From positions 1 to 36,496 of the forward strand of contig NZ_JANZKP010000034.1 in the NCBI RefSeq assembly GCF_025642745.1: DNA of 36,496 nucleotides, read 5' to 3'. Both the position numbers and the translations under genes were made by a program. Each line of letters opens with the position of its first letter. Positions within the stretch are counted from its first letter, which is position 1. This DNA is from Cellulomonas sp. RIT-PI-Y. Its GTDB lineage: Bacteria; Actinomycetota; Actinomycetes; Actinomycetales; Cellulomonadaceae. Positions 1 through 10,469 of this stretch are shown in pieces. The notes under the pieces were generated by a model. It was not told the DNA's origin. It did no database searches and saw only the letters and a list, made by a program, of their open reading frames with translations.

Positions 1-2
1 CG

Positions 3-443
3 GCTCCCGGCCCGCGCCACACGGCGCGGCGACCGGTCGACGCCGGCGTCGGCATCATCGAGATCCTGGTGGCGATGACGATCTTCGGCCTGATGATGGC
101 CGCGGTGACCCCGCTCCTGATGCGGTCGATCACGACCACCGCCCGCGCGGCGCAGCTCGCCACCGCGAGCCAGATCGCGAACCAGCAGCTGGAGCGGGCC
201 CGGTCCGCGGCCACCGACTGCACACAGCTGAAGGCCCATCTGCTGGCGTCCTCGGCGGCCGCGCAGTCCGAGGTGCACGACTCCCGCGGCATCACCTACG
301 CGGTCACGGAGTCCCCGGCCGCCTCGGTGGTCTGCCCGGATGCCGACGGCCTGATCTCCTACACGGTCACGGTGACGGCGCAGACCCGGACCGCGCACCC
401 GGTGACATCGAGCATCACCACCGAGATCTGGGTGGGGAAGTGA
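3..443 (+). CDS. Type IV minor prepilin, PilV-like (5' partial)
   Basis: The reading frame is open to the left edge and has no credible start codon before a class III prepilin signal, so the gene begins outside the window. The visible part encodes 146 residues. It shows the prepilin peptidase site DAG|VGIIE, with cleavage after Gly and Glu at mature position +5, followed by a hydrophobic helix (ILVAMTIFGLMMAAVTPLL) that would anchor the subunit and then pack in the pilus core. The globular part has two cysteines (TDC and VVC), likely a disulfide outside the cell. It overlaps the next prepilin gene by 4 nt (GTGA), so the two are probably translationally coupled. By position and size it is a minor pilin of the PilV/FimT kind rather than the major pilin; that subtype is inference. 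An internal ATG at 69 lies inside the transmembrane segment and is not the start. Confidence 0.85.
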   Translation, partial: APGPRHTARRPVDAGVGIIEILVAMTIFGLMMAAVTPLLMRSITTTARAAQLATASQIANQQLERARSAATDCTQLKAHLLASSAAAQSEVHDSRGITYAVTESPAASVVCPDADGLISYTVTVTAQTRTAHPVTSSITTEIWVGK

Positions 444-1066
444 ATCGACTGCGTCGGCTCGTCCGTCCACCCGACCGTCCGGGCGACGCGGGGATGTCGT
501 TGGCCGAGCTGCTGGCGTACATGGTGCTCTCCGGCATCATGCTGTCGATCGTCGGCACCCTGCTGGTGACCACGCTCACCACCCAACGCGACGTGCGGGA
601 TCAGGCCACGGCGTCCTCGGCGGCCCAGGTGGTGCTGGCCGACATGGAGAACACGCTGCGCAACGCGGTCGCAGTGCAGACCCCGTCGGCCTTCAACGGC
701 AGCATGCTGATCGTGAAGACCCGAGTCGGGGACCAGGACGTCGAGAGCTCGTTCCAGTGCCGCGCCTGGTACTGGAACGCGGGCACCGGCGCGATCCTGA
801 CCACGCGTGGTGCGCCGGGGCCGTCCGCGGTCACGAAGGGCCTGAGCACCGGCTCGGACTTCTCGGACTGGAACGTCGCCCTGGCCGGAGTCCGTCAGTC
901 GACGGCCACCGGCTCGCCGCTGGTGATCTTCTCCTCGGAGGGCACCACGGGGGCACGCATCCGGTTCGAGGTCCTCGACGGCGAGGACGGCTCCAGCCTG
1001 ACCATCACCTCTGCGGCGATCCCGCGTGCGCAGGGGCCCAACACCGGGAGTGCGGCATGTTTCTGA
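440..1066 (+). CDS. Type IV minor prepilin, PilW/PilJ-like
   Basis: This is a 208-residue prepilin with a GTG start overlapping the upstream stop. The leader is basic (MNRLRRLVRPPDRPGDAG) and is followed by the cleavage site G|MSLAE, again with Glu at +5, then a hydrophobic helix (LLAYMVLSGIMLSIVGTLLV). The remaining ~160 residues form a soluble head with two cysteines, one in FQCRAW and one at the extreme C terminus (AACF), a plausible terminal disulfide. It lies between another prepilin and a PilX-like protein, the usual arrangement of minor-pilin genes (PilV, PilW, PilX) that prime assembly and sit at the pilus tip. Assignment to PilW rests on order and size. Its 3' end overlaps the next gene by 10 nt. 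Confidence 0.8.
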   Translation: MNRLRRLVRPPDRPGDAGMSLAELLAYMVLSGIMLSIVGTLLVTTLTTQRDVRDQATASSAAQVVLADMENTLRNAVAVQTPSAFNGSMLIVKTRVGDQDVESSFQCRAWYWNAGTGAILTTRGAPGPSAVTKGLSTGSDFSDWNVALAGVRQSTATGSPLVIFSSEGTTGARIRFEVLDGEDGSSLTITSAAIPRAQGPNTGSAACF

Positions 1067-2730
1067 GGAACCGGATCCGCGTTCTCCGGTCGCGGGATGA
1101 CCGGGGGTCGGCCCTGATCACGGTGATCGCGATCACCGCGGTGGTCGCGATCGTGACCACCACCATGGTGGCGACGGTCACCTTCGCCAGCGGGACCAGC
1201 GCGGAGGCACGCGGCGAGGTGCAGGCGCAGGCGACCGCCGAGGACGCGATCGATTCCATGCTCTCCCAGATGTCGACCTACAGCTACGGCACCGAGGGAT
1301 CGTTCCCCTGCTCCATGGGCTACCAGGAGATCACCAGCGCCGGTTCCGCCGAAGCGACGGTGACGCTGCGCTACCGCTCGCAGGGTTCGTCCGCCTTGGT
1401 CTGCCCGGTGCCGTCCTCGCTGGAGATCGTCGAGGCCGAGATGACGGCGGTGTCCACTGTGGACGTGCCGACCGCCAACGGGATGCGCACCGCCACCAAG
1501 ACCGTGAAGCAGCGCCTGACCGTGGACGACTCGCCCGAGACCGGCTCGCTGTTCGACTACGGCGTGTTCTCCAACGGGGACCTCACCATCACCAATGACT
1601 TCAAGGTCAACGGCGGAGGCGTGCACACCAACGGCTCCTTCGCCTGTTCGGTCGCGGGCACCATCGTCGGTCCGGTGACCGCGGTGAAGAATGTGTCGCT
1701 GACCAACAGCTGCCAAACCAAGGACATCCGGGCGGGTGGGACGTTCGAGTGCTCCTCCGGTCCGACCGTCACCGGCGACGTGACGGCCGCAGGCACCGGG
1801 ACGACGTCGATCACGAACTCGTGCACCATCTCGGGCTCACTCACCGCGGCCGGCCCGATCAGCGTCAGCACCACCACCCCGAGGGTCGGCGGGAATCTGA
1901 TCTCCTCCGGCAGTTCGATCACTTTCGGCAACACCGGCAAGATCGTGACCGGCTACGGCCGTGCGGGGACGACGATCAAGGCATCGGACGGCGGATCTCT
2001 GAGCAGCATCTTCACCGGAGGCTCGACGCAGGGATCGCCGTCGGCCGCCCCGTCGGTTCCCGAGTCGCAGACCATGCCCGCGATCACCTGGGCCGACCTC
2101 ACCCCGACCGGGACCACGGTCAAGAGCTTCAAGAGTTGGTTGCAGGAGAACGCCGTCCGCAACGGCGCACCTGACTGGACCGATCCGTACAAGGGGACGA
2201 CCTGCACCGCCGACCGGGCGAACTACTCGCTCAACGGCGATCTGATCAGCCCCGACGTCGCCACCGTGATGGATGCCCGGGACTGCGCGGTCACCCTCCA
2301 GGGCAGCGGCGGGCCACTCACGATCACGTTGAAGAACGACCTCACCATCGTCGCCAAGTCGCTGAGCACCAACAACGGTGTCCGGGTGTCCTCGGTCAAG
2401 GCCGGGACCGACGCCAAGCTGCGGATCATCGTCCCGTTGGCCGCCGGGGTCGCCACGTGCTCGGCGGCGGCGACCAGCAGCGGTGACATCGCCTTCGCGA
2501 ACTCGGTGCTGTTCGACTCCAACGTCGACACGATGCTCTACACCAACGGCACGATCTCCCTGACCAACGACACGACCATCGACGGATCGGTCTACGGCTG
2601 CAAGACCAACGTCTCGGTCCGCACCACGATCACGTACAAGGACATGACACCCCCGGGAATGCCGAGTCCGAACTCCGGGCACTACACCTGGGACGAGGTC
2701 GCCCGGTACAACCTCTACCCGGGCTCTTGA
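1057..2730 (+). CDS. PilX-like pilus-associated surface protein with predicted beta-solenoid body
   Basis: A 557-residue protein. The ATG at 1057 is chosen because it precedes a short basic leader and the PilX-type N-terminal segment DRGSALITVIAITAVVAIV. Position +5 after the Gly is Thr rather than the Glu of true prepilins. Residues from about 180 contain irregular repeats rich in Thr, Ser, Gly and Asn (for example GDLTITNDFKVNGGG, TVTGDVTAAGTG, TISGSLTAAGP) of the kind that build right-handed beta-helices or bactofilin-like solenoids. A second such region lies near the C terminus (GTISLTNDTTIDGSVYG). About ten cysteines are spread along the body, suggesting extracellular disulfides. Being last of three pilin-type genes and by far the largest, it is a candidate pilus tip or adhesive subunit. 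Family knowledge supports PilX-like with a DUF7305-type tail; the adhesin role is inference. Confidence 0.7.
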   Translation: MFLRNRIRVLRSRDDRGSALITVIAITAVVAIVTTTMVATVTFASGTSAEARGEVQAQATAEDAIDSMLSQMSTYSYGTEGSFPCSMGYQEITSAGSAEATVTLRYRSQGSSALVCPVPSSLEIVEAEMTAVSTVDVPTANGMRTATKTVKQRLTVDDSPETGSLFDYGVFSNGDLTITNDFKVNGGGVHTNGSFACSVAGTIVGPVTAVKNVSLTNSCQTKDIRAGGTFECSSGPTVTGDVTAAGTGTTSITNSCTISGSLTAAGPISVSTTTPRVGGNLISSGSSITFGNTGKIVTGYGRAGTTIKASDGGSLSSIFTGGSTQGSPSAAPSVPESQTMPAITWADLTPTGTTVKSFKSWLQENAVRNGAPDWTDPYKGTTCTADRANYSLNGDLISPDVATVMDARDCAVTLQGSGGPLTITLKNDLTIVAKSLSTNNGVRVSSVKAGTDAKLRIIVPLAAGVATCSAAATSSGDIAFANSVLFDSNVDTMLYTNGTISLTNDTTIDGSVYGCKTNVSVRTTITYKDMTPPGMPSPNSGHYTWDEVARYNLYPGS

Positions 2731-2737
2731 TCCGCCG

Positions 2738-3520
2738 ATGCTCATCGTGATCGGTGTGATCCTCGGTCTGGCGATCGGGTCCTTCCTCAATGTCGTCGTG
2801 TGGCGGGTGCCGCGTGGCGAGTCCGTGGCGCATCCGCCGAGTGCCTGCCCGCGCTGCGGTCATCGGATCCGGGCCAGGGACAACGTCCCGGTGCTCTCCT
2901 GGCTGGTCCTGCGCGGGAGATGCCGGGACTGCGGGAACCCGATCAGTCTCCGGTACCCGCTGGTCGAAGCCGGGACCGGGGTGGCCTTCGGTCTGGTGGC
3001 GTGGTGGCTGGGCTGGTCCTGGGCGGTTCCCGCGTTCTGGTACCTGGCTGCGGTGTCGATCGCCCTGACGCTGATCGACCTGGACGTGCGCCGACTCCCG
3101 GATGCGATCGTGCTGCCGTCCTGGGTCGTGGGCCTGGTGCTGTTGACGTTGGCCGCCTGGAATCCCGGTGGCGATCCCGCATGGTGGTCGCTGGTGCGCG
3201 CGATGCTCGGCGCCCTTGCGATGGGAGCCAGCTACTTCCTGATCCTGTTCGCGTATCCGCAGGGGATGGGCTTCGGCGACGTGAAGCTCGCCGTCCTGCT
3301 CGGGCTCTACCTGGGCTGGGTCGGCTGGTCCGCCGTCGTGATCGGTTGGTTCGCGGGCTTCCTGATCGGTGGGCTGATCGGTGTCGTCATGCTGTTGACC
3401 AGGCGAGCAGGCCGCCGGAGCAAGCTGGCCTTCGGGCCGTGGATGCTCGTCGGCGGCTGGGTCGGCCTGGCCGCCGGACCGTCACTGGCGGGCGTCTACC
3501 TGGGTCTGGCCGGGCTGTAG
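2738..3520 (+). CDS. pilD: Type 4 prepilin peptidase (A24 family)
   Basis: A 260-residue polytopic membrane aspartyl protease that removes the leader peptide of prepilins and may N-methylate the new N terminus. The N-terminal cytoplasmic domain keeps the four zinc cysteines (C37PRC40 and C62RDC65) around the RARDNVPVLSW segment typical of bifunctional enzymes. The catalytic aspartates are in IDLDVRRLPD (residues 113-122) and in GMGFGDVKL (D181 region). Six to eight hydrophobic helices can be seen. It starts 7 nt after the PilX-like gene, and its substrates are at least the two prepilins just upstream. The length is normal for the family. Confidence 0.95.
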   Translation: MLIVIGVILGLAIGSFLNVVVWRVPRGESVAHPPSACPRCGHRIRARDNVPVLSWLVLRGRCRDCGNPISLRYPLVEAGTGVAFGLVAWWLGWSWAVPAFWYLAAVSIALTLIDLDVRRLPDAIVLPSWVVGLVLLTLAAWNPGGDPAWWSLVRAMLGALAMGASYFLILFAYPQGMGFGDVKLAVLLGLYLGWVGWSAVVIGWFAGFLIGGLIGVVMLLTRRAGRRSKLAFGPWMLVGGWVGLAAGPSLAGVYLGLAGL

Positions 3521-3596
3521 GCCGGTCGGCTTCTCACCTGCGAGTCCTCTCAAGAACCACCCCTCCCCGGCCGATCAGCCTGGAGGAACTGACCAC

Positions 3597-4667
3597 GTGC
3601 TCGCTCGATCGGAAGGACCTGGTGTGGGCTCTGCTCATGTGATCGGACTGGACATCGGTTCGACCGCTGTCCGTGCCGCCGAACTGGAGTTCGCCTCGTC
3701 GAGGTCCGGCCGGGCCGCGACCCTGGTGCGCTACGGACAGGTGCCCTTGCCGGCCGGTGCGGTGCGCGACGGCGAGGTGGTCGAGCAGCAGACCGTGGGC
3801 ACCGCTCTGCGTCAGCTGTGGTCACTGGGGAAGTTCGCCTCGAAGGACGTGGTTGTGGGTGTCGGCAACCAGCGGGTCGTGGTGCGCGAGCTGGAGCTGC
3901 CGTGGGCGCCCCTGCCGCAGCTGAGATCGTCGCTGCCGTTCCAGGTGCAGGAGATGCTCCCGGTCTCGGTCGACGACACGCTCTTGGACTACCTGCCCAC
4001 TGATGAGGTCGACGGCCCGCAGGGGCGCATGGTCCGTGGTCTGCTGATCGCCGCACCGCGCGACACCGTGGCCACCAACCTGCTCGCGGTCGAGGCCGCC
4101 GGACTGCGTCCGACGATGGTCGACCTCAATGGATTCGCCCTGGTGCGTGCGCTCTGCCGATCCGGGGAGCCGGGCCGGATCGCGGCCTATGTGGAGGTCG
4201 GCGCGCGGGTCACCACGGTGGTGGTCGCACGGGGGACCACCCCGCGTCTGGTGCGGGTGCTGCCGATGGGCGGCCAGCAGATCACGGATCGGATCGCCGG
4301 GACGCTCGGCGTGAGCCAGCCCGAGGCGGAGCAGGCCAAGCGGGAGGTCGGGCTGGAGGGCCAGGGTGCCGTGCAGGCCGCGATCACCGAGGTCACCCGC
4401 ACCCTGGTCGAGGCGGTCCGGAACACCTTCGTGTACTACCAGGCGAACCACCCGGGGCAGGGGATCGACGTCGTGGTGCTGTCCGGCGGTGGTGTGCACC
4501 TGCCGGGCTTCGGGCAGTACCTGTCGAGCGCCAGCCGGTTGCCCGCGGTGCTCGGGGACGCCCTCCAGGGGATCAAGCTCGGCAAGTCACTGCCGCAGGG
4601 CGCGATGCGTGGACTCGAATCGCTGGTGGCGATGCCGACCGGCCTGGCCTACGGGGTGGCGGCATGA
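3597..4667 (+). CDS. pilM: Type IV pilus inner-membrane platform protein PilM
   Basis: A 356-residue actin-like ATPase of the PilM family. It binds nucleotide in the cytoplasm and holds the N-terminal tail of PilN, linking the assembly motor to the PilN/PilO alignment complex. The phosphate-1 loop is IGLDIGSTAVRAAE (residues 16-29). The phosphate-2 region is YVEVGARVTTVVV, with Glu where many homologues have Asp, and the adenosine loop is VVLSGGGVHLPGFG. Two starts are possible: GTG at 3597, ~10 nt behind GGAGG, and GTG at 3624, 6 nt behind GGAAGGA. The second gives a protein beginning just before the phosphate loop, as is common in the family, so the true start is unsettled. It overlaps pilN by 4 nt. 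Confidence 0.93.
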   Translation: MLARSEGPGVGSAHVIGLDIGSTAVRAAELEFASSRSGRAATLVRYGQVPLPAGAVRDGEVVEQQTVGTALRQLWSLGKFASKDVVVGVGNQRVVVRELELPWAPLPQLRSSLPFQVQEMLPVSVDDTLLDYLPTDEVDGPQGRMVRGLLIAAPRDTVATNLLAVEAAGLRPTMVDLNGFALVRALCRSGEPGRIAAYVEVGARVTTVVVARGTTPRLVRVLPMGGQQITDRIAGTLGVSQPEAEQAKREVGLEGQGAVQAAITEVTRTLVEAVRNTFVYYQANHPGQGIDVVVLSGGGVHLPGFGQYLSSASRLPAVLGDALQGIKLGKSLPQGAMRGLESLVAMPTGLAYGVAA

Positions 4668-5365
4668 CGCAGACGACCGAACGCGGCGTCGGCAAGCAGG
4701 GCACCGGCAAGAAGGCAGGCAACTCGCTGGTCGTCGCGGGTGCGCTGCCCCAGGTCAATCTGCTGCCCGAGAGCATCCGGGCGGTCCGCCGGCTGCGGGA
4801 CGCCCGCGGGTGGTTCGGCCTGGCCGTGCTGGTGTCTCTCGTACTGGTGGCAGTCGCCTGGTTCGGCGGCACGCTCCTGGTCGGTCAGGCGCAGGACGAG
4901 AAGACGGCCGAAGAACAACGGACCACCGAGCTGCTCGCGGACAAGGCTCAGTACGCCGAGGTGACGCCGGTGCTGGCCGAGATGCAGCGGGTCAGGGCCG
5001 GTCTGGAGCTGGCGTCCGGGGTCGAGGTCCTCTGGTCCGACTACACCGGTGCGATCTCCGCGGTGCTGCCGGAGGGGATGCAGCTCCAGACCCTGAGCAT
5101 GCAGCCGGTCGGCGACGGCGAGGGCGCGGTGCTGCCCGACGACCCGCTGGTCACCCCGGGGCTCTACCAGCTGACGTTCGAGGCTCGTGCCGCCGATGCG
5201 CCGAGCGCCGCCGCGATGATCGACCAGCTGAACTCGGTGCCCGGGTTCTCCGACGCGCGGGTCACGGTCGTCGACCGCCAGATCGAGGGCTACTACTCCG
5301 TGGTCGGGACCGTTCAGGTCACCCAAGCCGCGGCGTCCCTGCGCTTCACCGAGGAGACCGACTGA
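4664..5365 (+). CDS. pilN: Type IV pilus assembly protein PilN
   Basis: A 233-residue bitopic membrane protein. The diagnostic cytoplasmic motif VNLLPE is at residues 31-36 and is the PilM-binding tail. One transmembrane helix follows at about residues 50-73 (LAVLVSLVLVAVAWFGGTLLV), then a heptad-like stretch around 75-110 and a periplasmic ferredoxin-like domain. The 30-residue extension before NLLP is Lys/Gly/Thr rich and longer than in many proteobacterial PilN proteins. The start ATG overlaps the pilM stop (ATGA) and the stop overlaps the pilO start, so PilM, PilN and PilO are likely made in fixed ratio. In a Gram-positive actinobacterium the extracytoplasmic domain would lie between membrane and wall. 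Confidence 0.93.
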   Translation: MTQTTERGVGKQGTGKKAGNSLVVAGALPQVNLLPESIRAVRRLRDARGWFGLAVLVSLVLVAVAWFGGTLLVGQAQDEKTAEEQRTTELLADKAQYAEVTPVLAEMQRVRAGLELASGVEVLWSDYTGAISAVLPEGMQLQTLSMQPVGDGEGAVLPDDPLVTPGLYQLTFEARAADAPSAAAMIDQLNSVPGFSDARVTVVDRQIEGYYSVVGTVQVTQAAASLRFTEETD

Positions 5366-6183
5366 TGGCCGCGTCCATGAAGACCTGGATCGCCGGCACC
5401 GCCGGACTCTGCGTGGTCGTGCTCGGGCTGGGCGGATTCGTCCTGGTGAAGCCTCAGCTCGACGAGGCCTCCCGGCTGGAGGACGAGACCTCTCAGCTGG
5501 CGCTCTCCAACGATGCGCTGGAGGCCGAGGTCGGTGTGCTCCGTGAGCAGTTCGCCTCCATCGACGACTTCCGCGCGGAGCTCGCCGCCGATCGCCTCAA
5601 GGTGCCCGACGACGCCGACCTTGCCGCGCTGCTGCGGGAGATCGATGCCCAGGCCACCGCCCATGGGGTCGCGCTGATCACCTCCTCACCGCAGGAGGCG
5701 GCGACGTACCAGCTGGAGGAGGACGAGCCCACCACCGAGGCGACCGCGGAAGCCACCGCTGAGGCGGACGATTCCGACCCCGCTCCCTCCCCGTCTCCGA
5801 GCAGCGCGACCCCCGCGGGTTCGGTCGCCGATGCTCTGACCGCGGTGCTGCAGTCGGTCGACGGCATGTACGTGATCCCCGTGACCGTGGACGTGGTGGG
5901 CGACTGGGCGAACATCCAGTCGTTCATCGAGGGCCTGCAGCAGGACACTCAGCGGTACTTCCTGCTCGGCACCTTCACGATGACCCGGTTGGAGACCGCG
6001 GCGGCCGGCAAGCTTCCCGCGACCACGGCCGGCCAGATCGAGGCCGCGATGGAGGTCGGTGCCTTCGTGCTCACTCCCGCTGACGACGTCGTGTCCCAGG
6101 GCGAGGACGTGGACGGCGGCGGCGCGCTGCCCGCCGACCCGGGCCAGAACCCGTTCGACAACGGAGTGACCGCAGGCGGTTGA
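5365..6183 (+). CDS. pilO: Type IV pilus assembly protein PilO
   Basis: A 272-residue PilO homologue. It starts at ATG 5365, which shares one base with the pilN stop (TGATG). An N-terminal transmembrane helix (residues 7-30) is followed by a coiled-coil-like region (about 31-65, [18 protein letters not shown]) and a ferredoxin-like domain that would dimerise with PilN. An acidic, Ser/Pro/Thr-rich insertion ([19 protein letters not shown] and [10 protein letters not shown], about 115-150) splits the extracytoplasmic part; it is low-complexity and probably a flexible linker. The C-terminal tail is also Asp/Gly/Pro rich. This is the last gene of the pilus operon in the window and is followed by a hairpin. 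Confidence 0.88.
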   Translation: MAASMKTWIAGTAGLCVVVLGLGGFVLVKPQLDEASRLEDETSQLALSNDALEAEVGVLREQFASIDDFRAELAADRLKVPDDADLAALLREIDAQATAHGVALITSSPQEAATYQLEEDEPTTEATAEATAEADDSDPAPSPSPSSATPAGSVADALTAVLQSVDGMYVIPVTVDVVGDWANIQSFIEGLQQDTQRYFLLGTFTMTRLETAAAGKLPATTAGQIEAAMEVGAFVLTPADDVVSQGEDVDGGGALPADPGQNPFDNGVTAGG

Positions 6184-6200
6184 CCCACCCCGCCCCACCC

Positions 6201-6233
6201 TGCGCCCCGGCCCACCACGTGGACCGGGGCGCA
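6201..6233 (+). terminator. Hairpin between the pilus operon and aroC
   Basis: TGCGCCCCGG (6201-6210) pairs perfectly with CCGGGGCGCA (6224-6233). Four more pairs can form inside the loop. It begins 17 nt after the pilO stop. There is no U tract, as is common for GC-rich actinobacterial terminators, so termination strength is inferred from the stem alone. Confidence 0.65.
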
Positions 6234-6266
6234 GCGTCGTCCCCCGGCCGTGAAAGGATCGACCCC

Positions 6267-9102
<2,836 letters not shown>

Positions 9103-9103
9103 T

Positions 9104-9155
9104 CGTACAAGCCTCACGGGTTGTAGTCGCGTTTACAAGGCTGCAATATTGTACG
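9104..9155 (+). promoter_or_regulatory. Tandem TACAA-N10-TTGTA operator-like array
   Basis: Two copies of the interrupted palindrome TACAA-N10-TTGTA lie at 9106-9125 and 9134-9153, exactly 28 bp apart. The outermost half-sites extend to CGTACAA (9104-9110) and TTGTACG (9149-9155). The array is AT-rich against its surroundings. The last half-site (TTGTAC, 9149-9154) falls 17 nt before a TACCGT hexamer, so it coincides with the expected -35 element. The cognate regulator is unknown; the helix-turn-helix of the adjacent SatD-like protein is the nearest candidate. Confidence 0.6.
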
Positions 9156-9171
9156 AAACTCCGCCAGGCTC

Positions 9172-9177
9172 TACCGT
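9172..9177 (+). promoter_or_regulatory. -10 element for the satD-like gene (leaderless)
   Basis: TACCGT fits the actinobacterial TAnnnT consensus and is 7 nt before the ATG at 9185. No Shine-Dalgarno sequence is present, so a leaderless mRNA is likely. A weak -35 (TTGTAC) lies 17 nt upstream inside the operator array. Confidence 0.5.
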
Positions 9178-9184
9178 GGATGTC

Positions 9185-9853
9185 ATGTGGACCGTGACGG
9201 TGGACCAGGAGGGCAGTCGACGCGTCGGCGACCGGGTGGAACTGCTGCTCGCCGACCTGCGTCGTGACTCGCCCCTGGTCGGCGCGGCGCCGGGCGCGGT
9301 GGTGCTGCCCTTCGACCGCACGGTCGGCGACGAGGTCCAGGCCGTCCTCGGCGACCCCGATCTGGTCGTGGCCGTCGCGCTGCACCTGATCAGGATCGGC
9401 GGGTGGAGCGTCGGGATCGGCGCCGGGACGGTCGACGGTCCGCTGCCCGCCACGTCGCGCGCGGGATCGGGCACGGCGTTCATCCATGCCCGGGCCGCGG
9501 TCGAGGCCGCGAAGTCCCGGCTGCGTGGCGTCCCGTTGGCCGTCCGCGGGCCGCGGGCCGACCTCGCCGCGGAGGCGGAGGGGGTGCTGACCCTGCTCGG
9601 ATCCGTCGTGGCCCGGCGGACCGCGGACGGCTGGTCGGTGGTCGACCGGCTCTCCGGTGCCGGCGCCGCGGGTGCGCGCCAGCAGGACGTCGCGGCGGAG
9701 CTCGGGATCAGTCAGCAGGCGGTCAGCGCCCGGCTGCGCGCCGCGCTCTGGTCGGAGGAGCTCGCCGCCCGCCCCGCCGCGGCGCGCCTGCTCCGGCTGG
9801 CCGGGGCGGACGACGACGATGGGGGCTCCGAGGACGAGGGGGCCGACGCGTGA
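9185..9853 (+). CDS. SatD family protein with C-terminal helix-turn-helix
   Basis: A 222-residue protein resembling the SatD family. The N-terminal ~150 residues carry the family landmarks TVGDEVQ (46-52), WSVGIGAG (74-81) and GTAFIHARAAVE (96-107). These resemble the palm-like fold of nucleotide cyclase domains (GDE and GIG signatures), although no activity has been shown from this sequence. Residues about 166-186 (QQDVAAELGISQQAVSARLR) form a clear helix-turn-helix. The tail is very acidic (DDDDGGSEDEGADA). ATG 9185 is preferred because it lies 7 nt after a TAnnnT hexamer; an in-frame GTG at 9176 overlaps that hexamer. It overlaps the next gene by 4 nt, so the pair is coupled. It may be an autoregulator of the upstream array; that is inference. 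Confidence 0.75.
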   Translation: MWTVTVDQEGSRRVGDRVELLLADLRRDSPLVGAAPGAVVLPFDRTVGDEVQAVLGDPDLVVAVALHLIRIGGWSVGIGAGTVDGPLPATSRAGSGTAFIHARAAVEAAKSRLRGVPLAVRGPRADLAAEAEGVLTLLGSVVARRTADGWSVVDRLSGAGAAGARQQDVAAELGISQQAVSARLRAALWSEELAARPAAARLLRLAGADDDDGGSEDEGADA

Positions 9854-10353
9854 CGCCGCTGTGGACGACTGTCACGGTGCTGCTGGCACTGGCCGTGAGC
9901 GGCGCGCTCGGCTGGGTCGCGGCCGCCGGGGTCCTGCGCCTGGCCGACCGGACGCCTGGACCCGAGGGGCCGGGGACACCCGAGGGACCGGCGACACCCG
10001 GGGCGCCGGAGGCACCCGAGGCAGCGGCGCCCACGCCTGCCGCGGAGCCGGGTGACCCGGACATCCGTCGGCGACGCGCCGGTGACGGACCGGACGGCGA
10101 CCGGGCCCGCGCCCGGCTGCGGGGCGGCACCTGGATCGGCGTGCTGGAGCGGCTGGCGGTGACCGGCACCTTGCTGGCGGGCGAACCCGGCGGCGTGGCC
10201 GTGGTGGTGGCGATCAAGGGACTGGGCCGGTACCCGGAACTGCGCGGCGGCGACGACGCGGGGGTGTCCGAGCGGTTCGTGATCGGGACGCTCGCCTCCC
10301 TCGTCTGGTCCGGGGCGGTCGGCGTGCTCGGCAGGTGGCTGCTGACCCGGTGA
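9850..10353 (+). CDS. Small membrane protein, DUF3307-like C-terminal half
   Basis: A 167-residue membrane protein with an N-terminal transmembrane helix (residues 6-28), a Pro/Gly/Glu/Ala-rich linker (33-70, repeats such as PEGPGTPEGPATPGAPEAPE), a basic patch (RRRRA) and two further hydrophobic segments (about 97-121 and 142-165). The segments TWIGVLERLAVTG (94-106), AIKGLGRYPEL (121-131) and SERFVIGTLASLVWS (140-154) match what I recall of the C-terminal half of DUF3307 proteins, which are often encoded next to SatD in other phyla. It starts with GTG inside the upstream stop. The N-terminal half of a standard DUF3307 protein is replaced by the linker, so this may be a shortened or divergent member. 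The function is unknown. Confidence 0.65.
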   Translation: MTPLWTTVTVLLALAVSGALGWVAAAGVLRLADRTPGPEGPGTPEGPATPGAPEAPEAAAPTPAAEPGDPDIRRRRAGDGPDGDRARARLRGGTWIGVLERLAVTGTLLAGEPGGVAVVVAIKGLGRYPELRGGDDAGVSERFVIGTLASLVWSGAVGVLGRWLLTR

Positions 10354-10354
10354 G

Positions 10355-10376
10355 GGTCGGCCTCGCGCGACCGACC
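10355..10376 (+). terminator. Weak hairpin after the SatD-like pair
   Basis: GGTCGG (10355-10360) can pair with CCGACC (10371-10376) around a 10-nt loop. It begins 2 nt after the stop codon. Six pairs and no U tract make this a weak call. Confidence 0.3.
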
Positions 10377-10388
10377 GGTCCCGCACGC

Positions 10389-10394
10389 TAAGAT
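10389..10394 (+). promoter_or_regulatory. Candidate -10 for efp
   Basis: TAAGAT matches TAnnnT in the 116-bp gap before efp and would give a leader of about 70 nt. No convincing -35 is visible 17-18 nt upstream. Confidence 0.4.
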
Positions 10395-10469
10395 CGTCGG
10401 CGGCCCAGCCCCGTCCCGAGCGGACTCGCGTGGTGGGGCGAGACGAGACCCCCGACAGGAAGCAGTGAC

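Noticed and set aside
757..1056. Upstream extension of the PilX-like gene
   Set aside because: The extension is Arg/Gly/His-rich and overlaps the PilW-like gene in another frame. The basic leader and hydrophobic helix start at 1057.
3521..3596. Terminator or promoter between pilD and pilM
   Set aside because: Only a distant 6-bp complementarity is present and no TAnnnT at a useful distance, so the gap is treated as an ordinary operon spacer.
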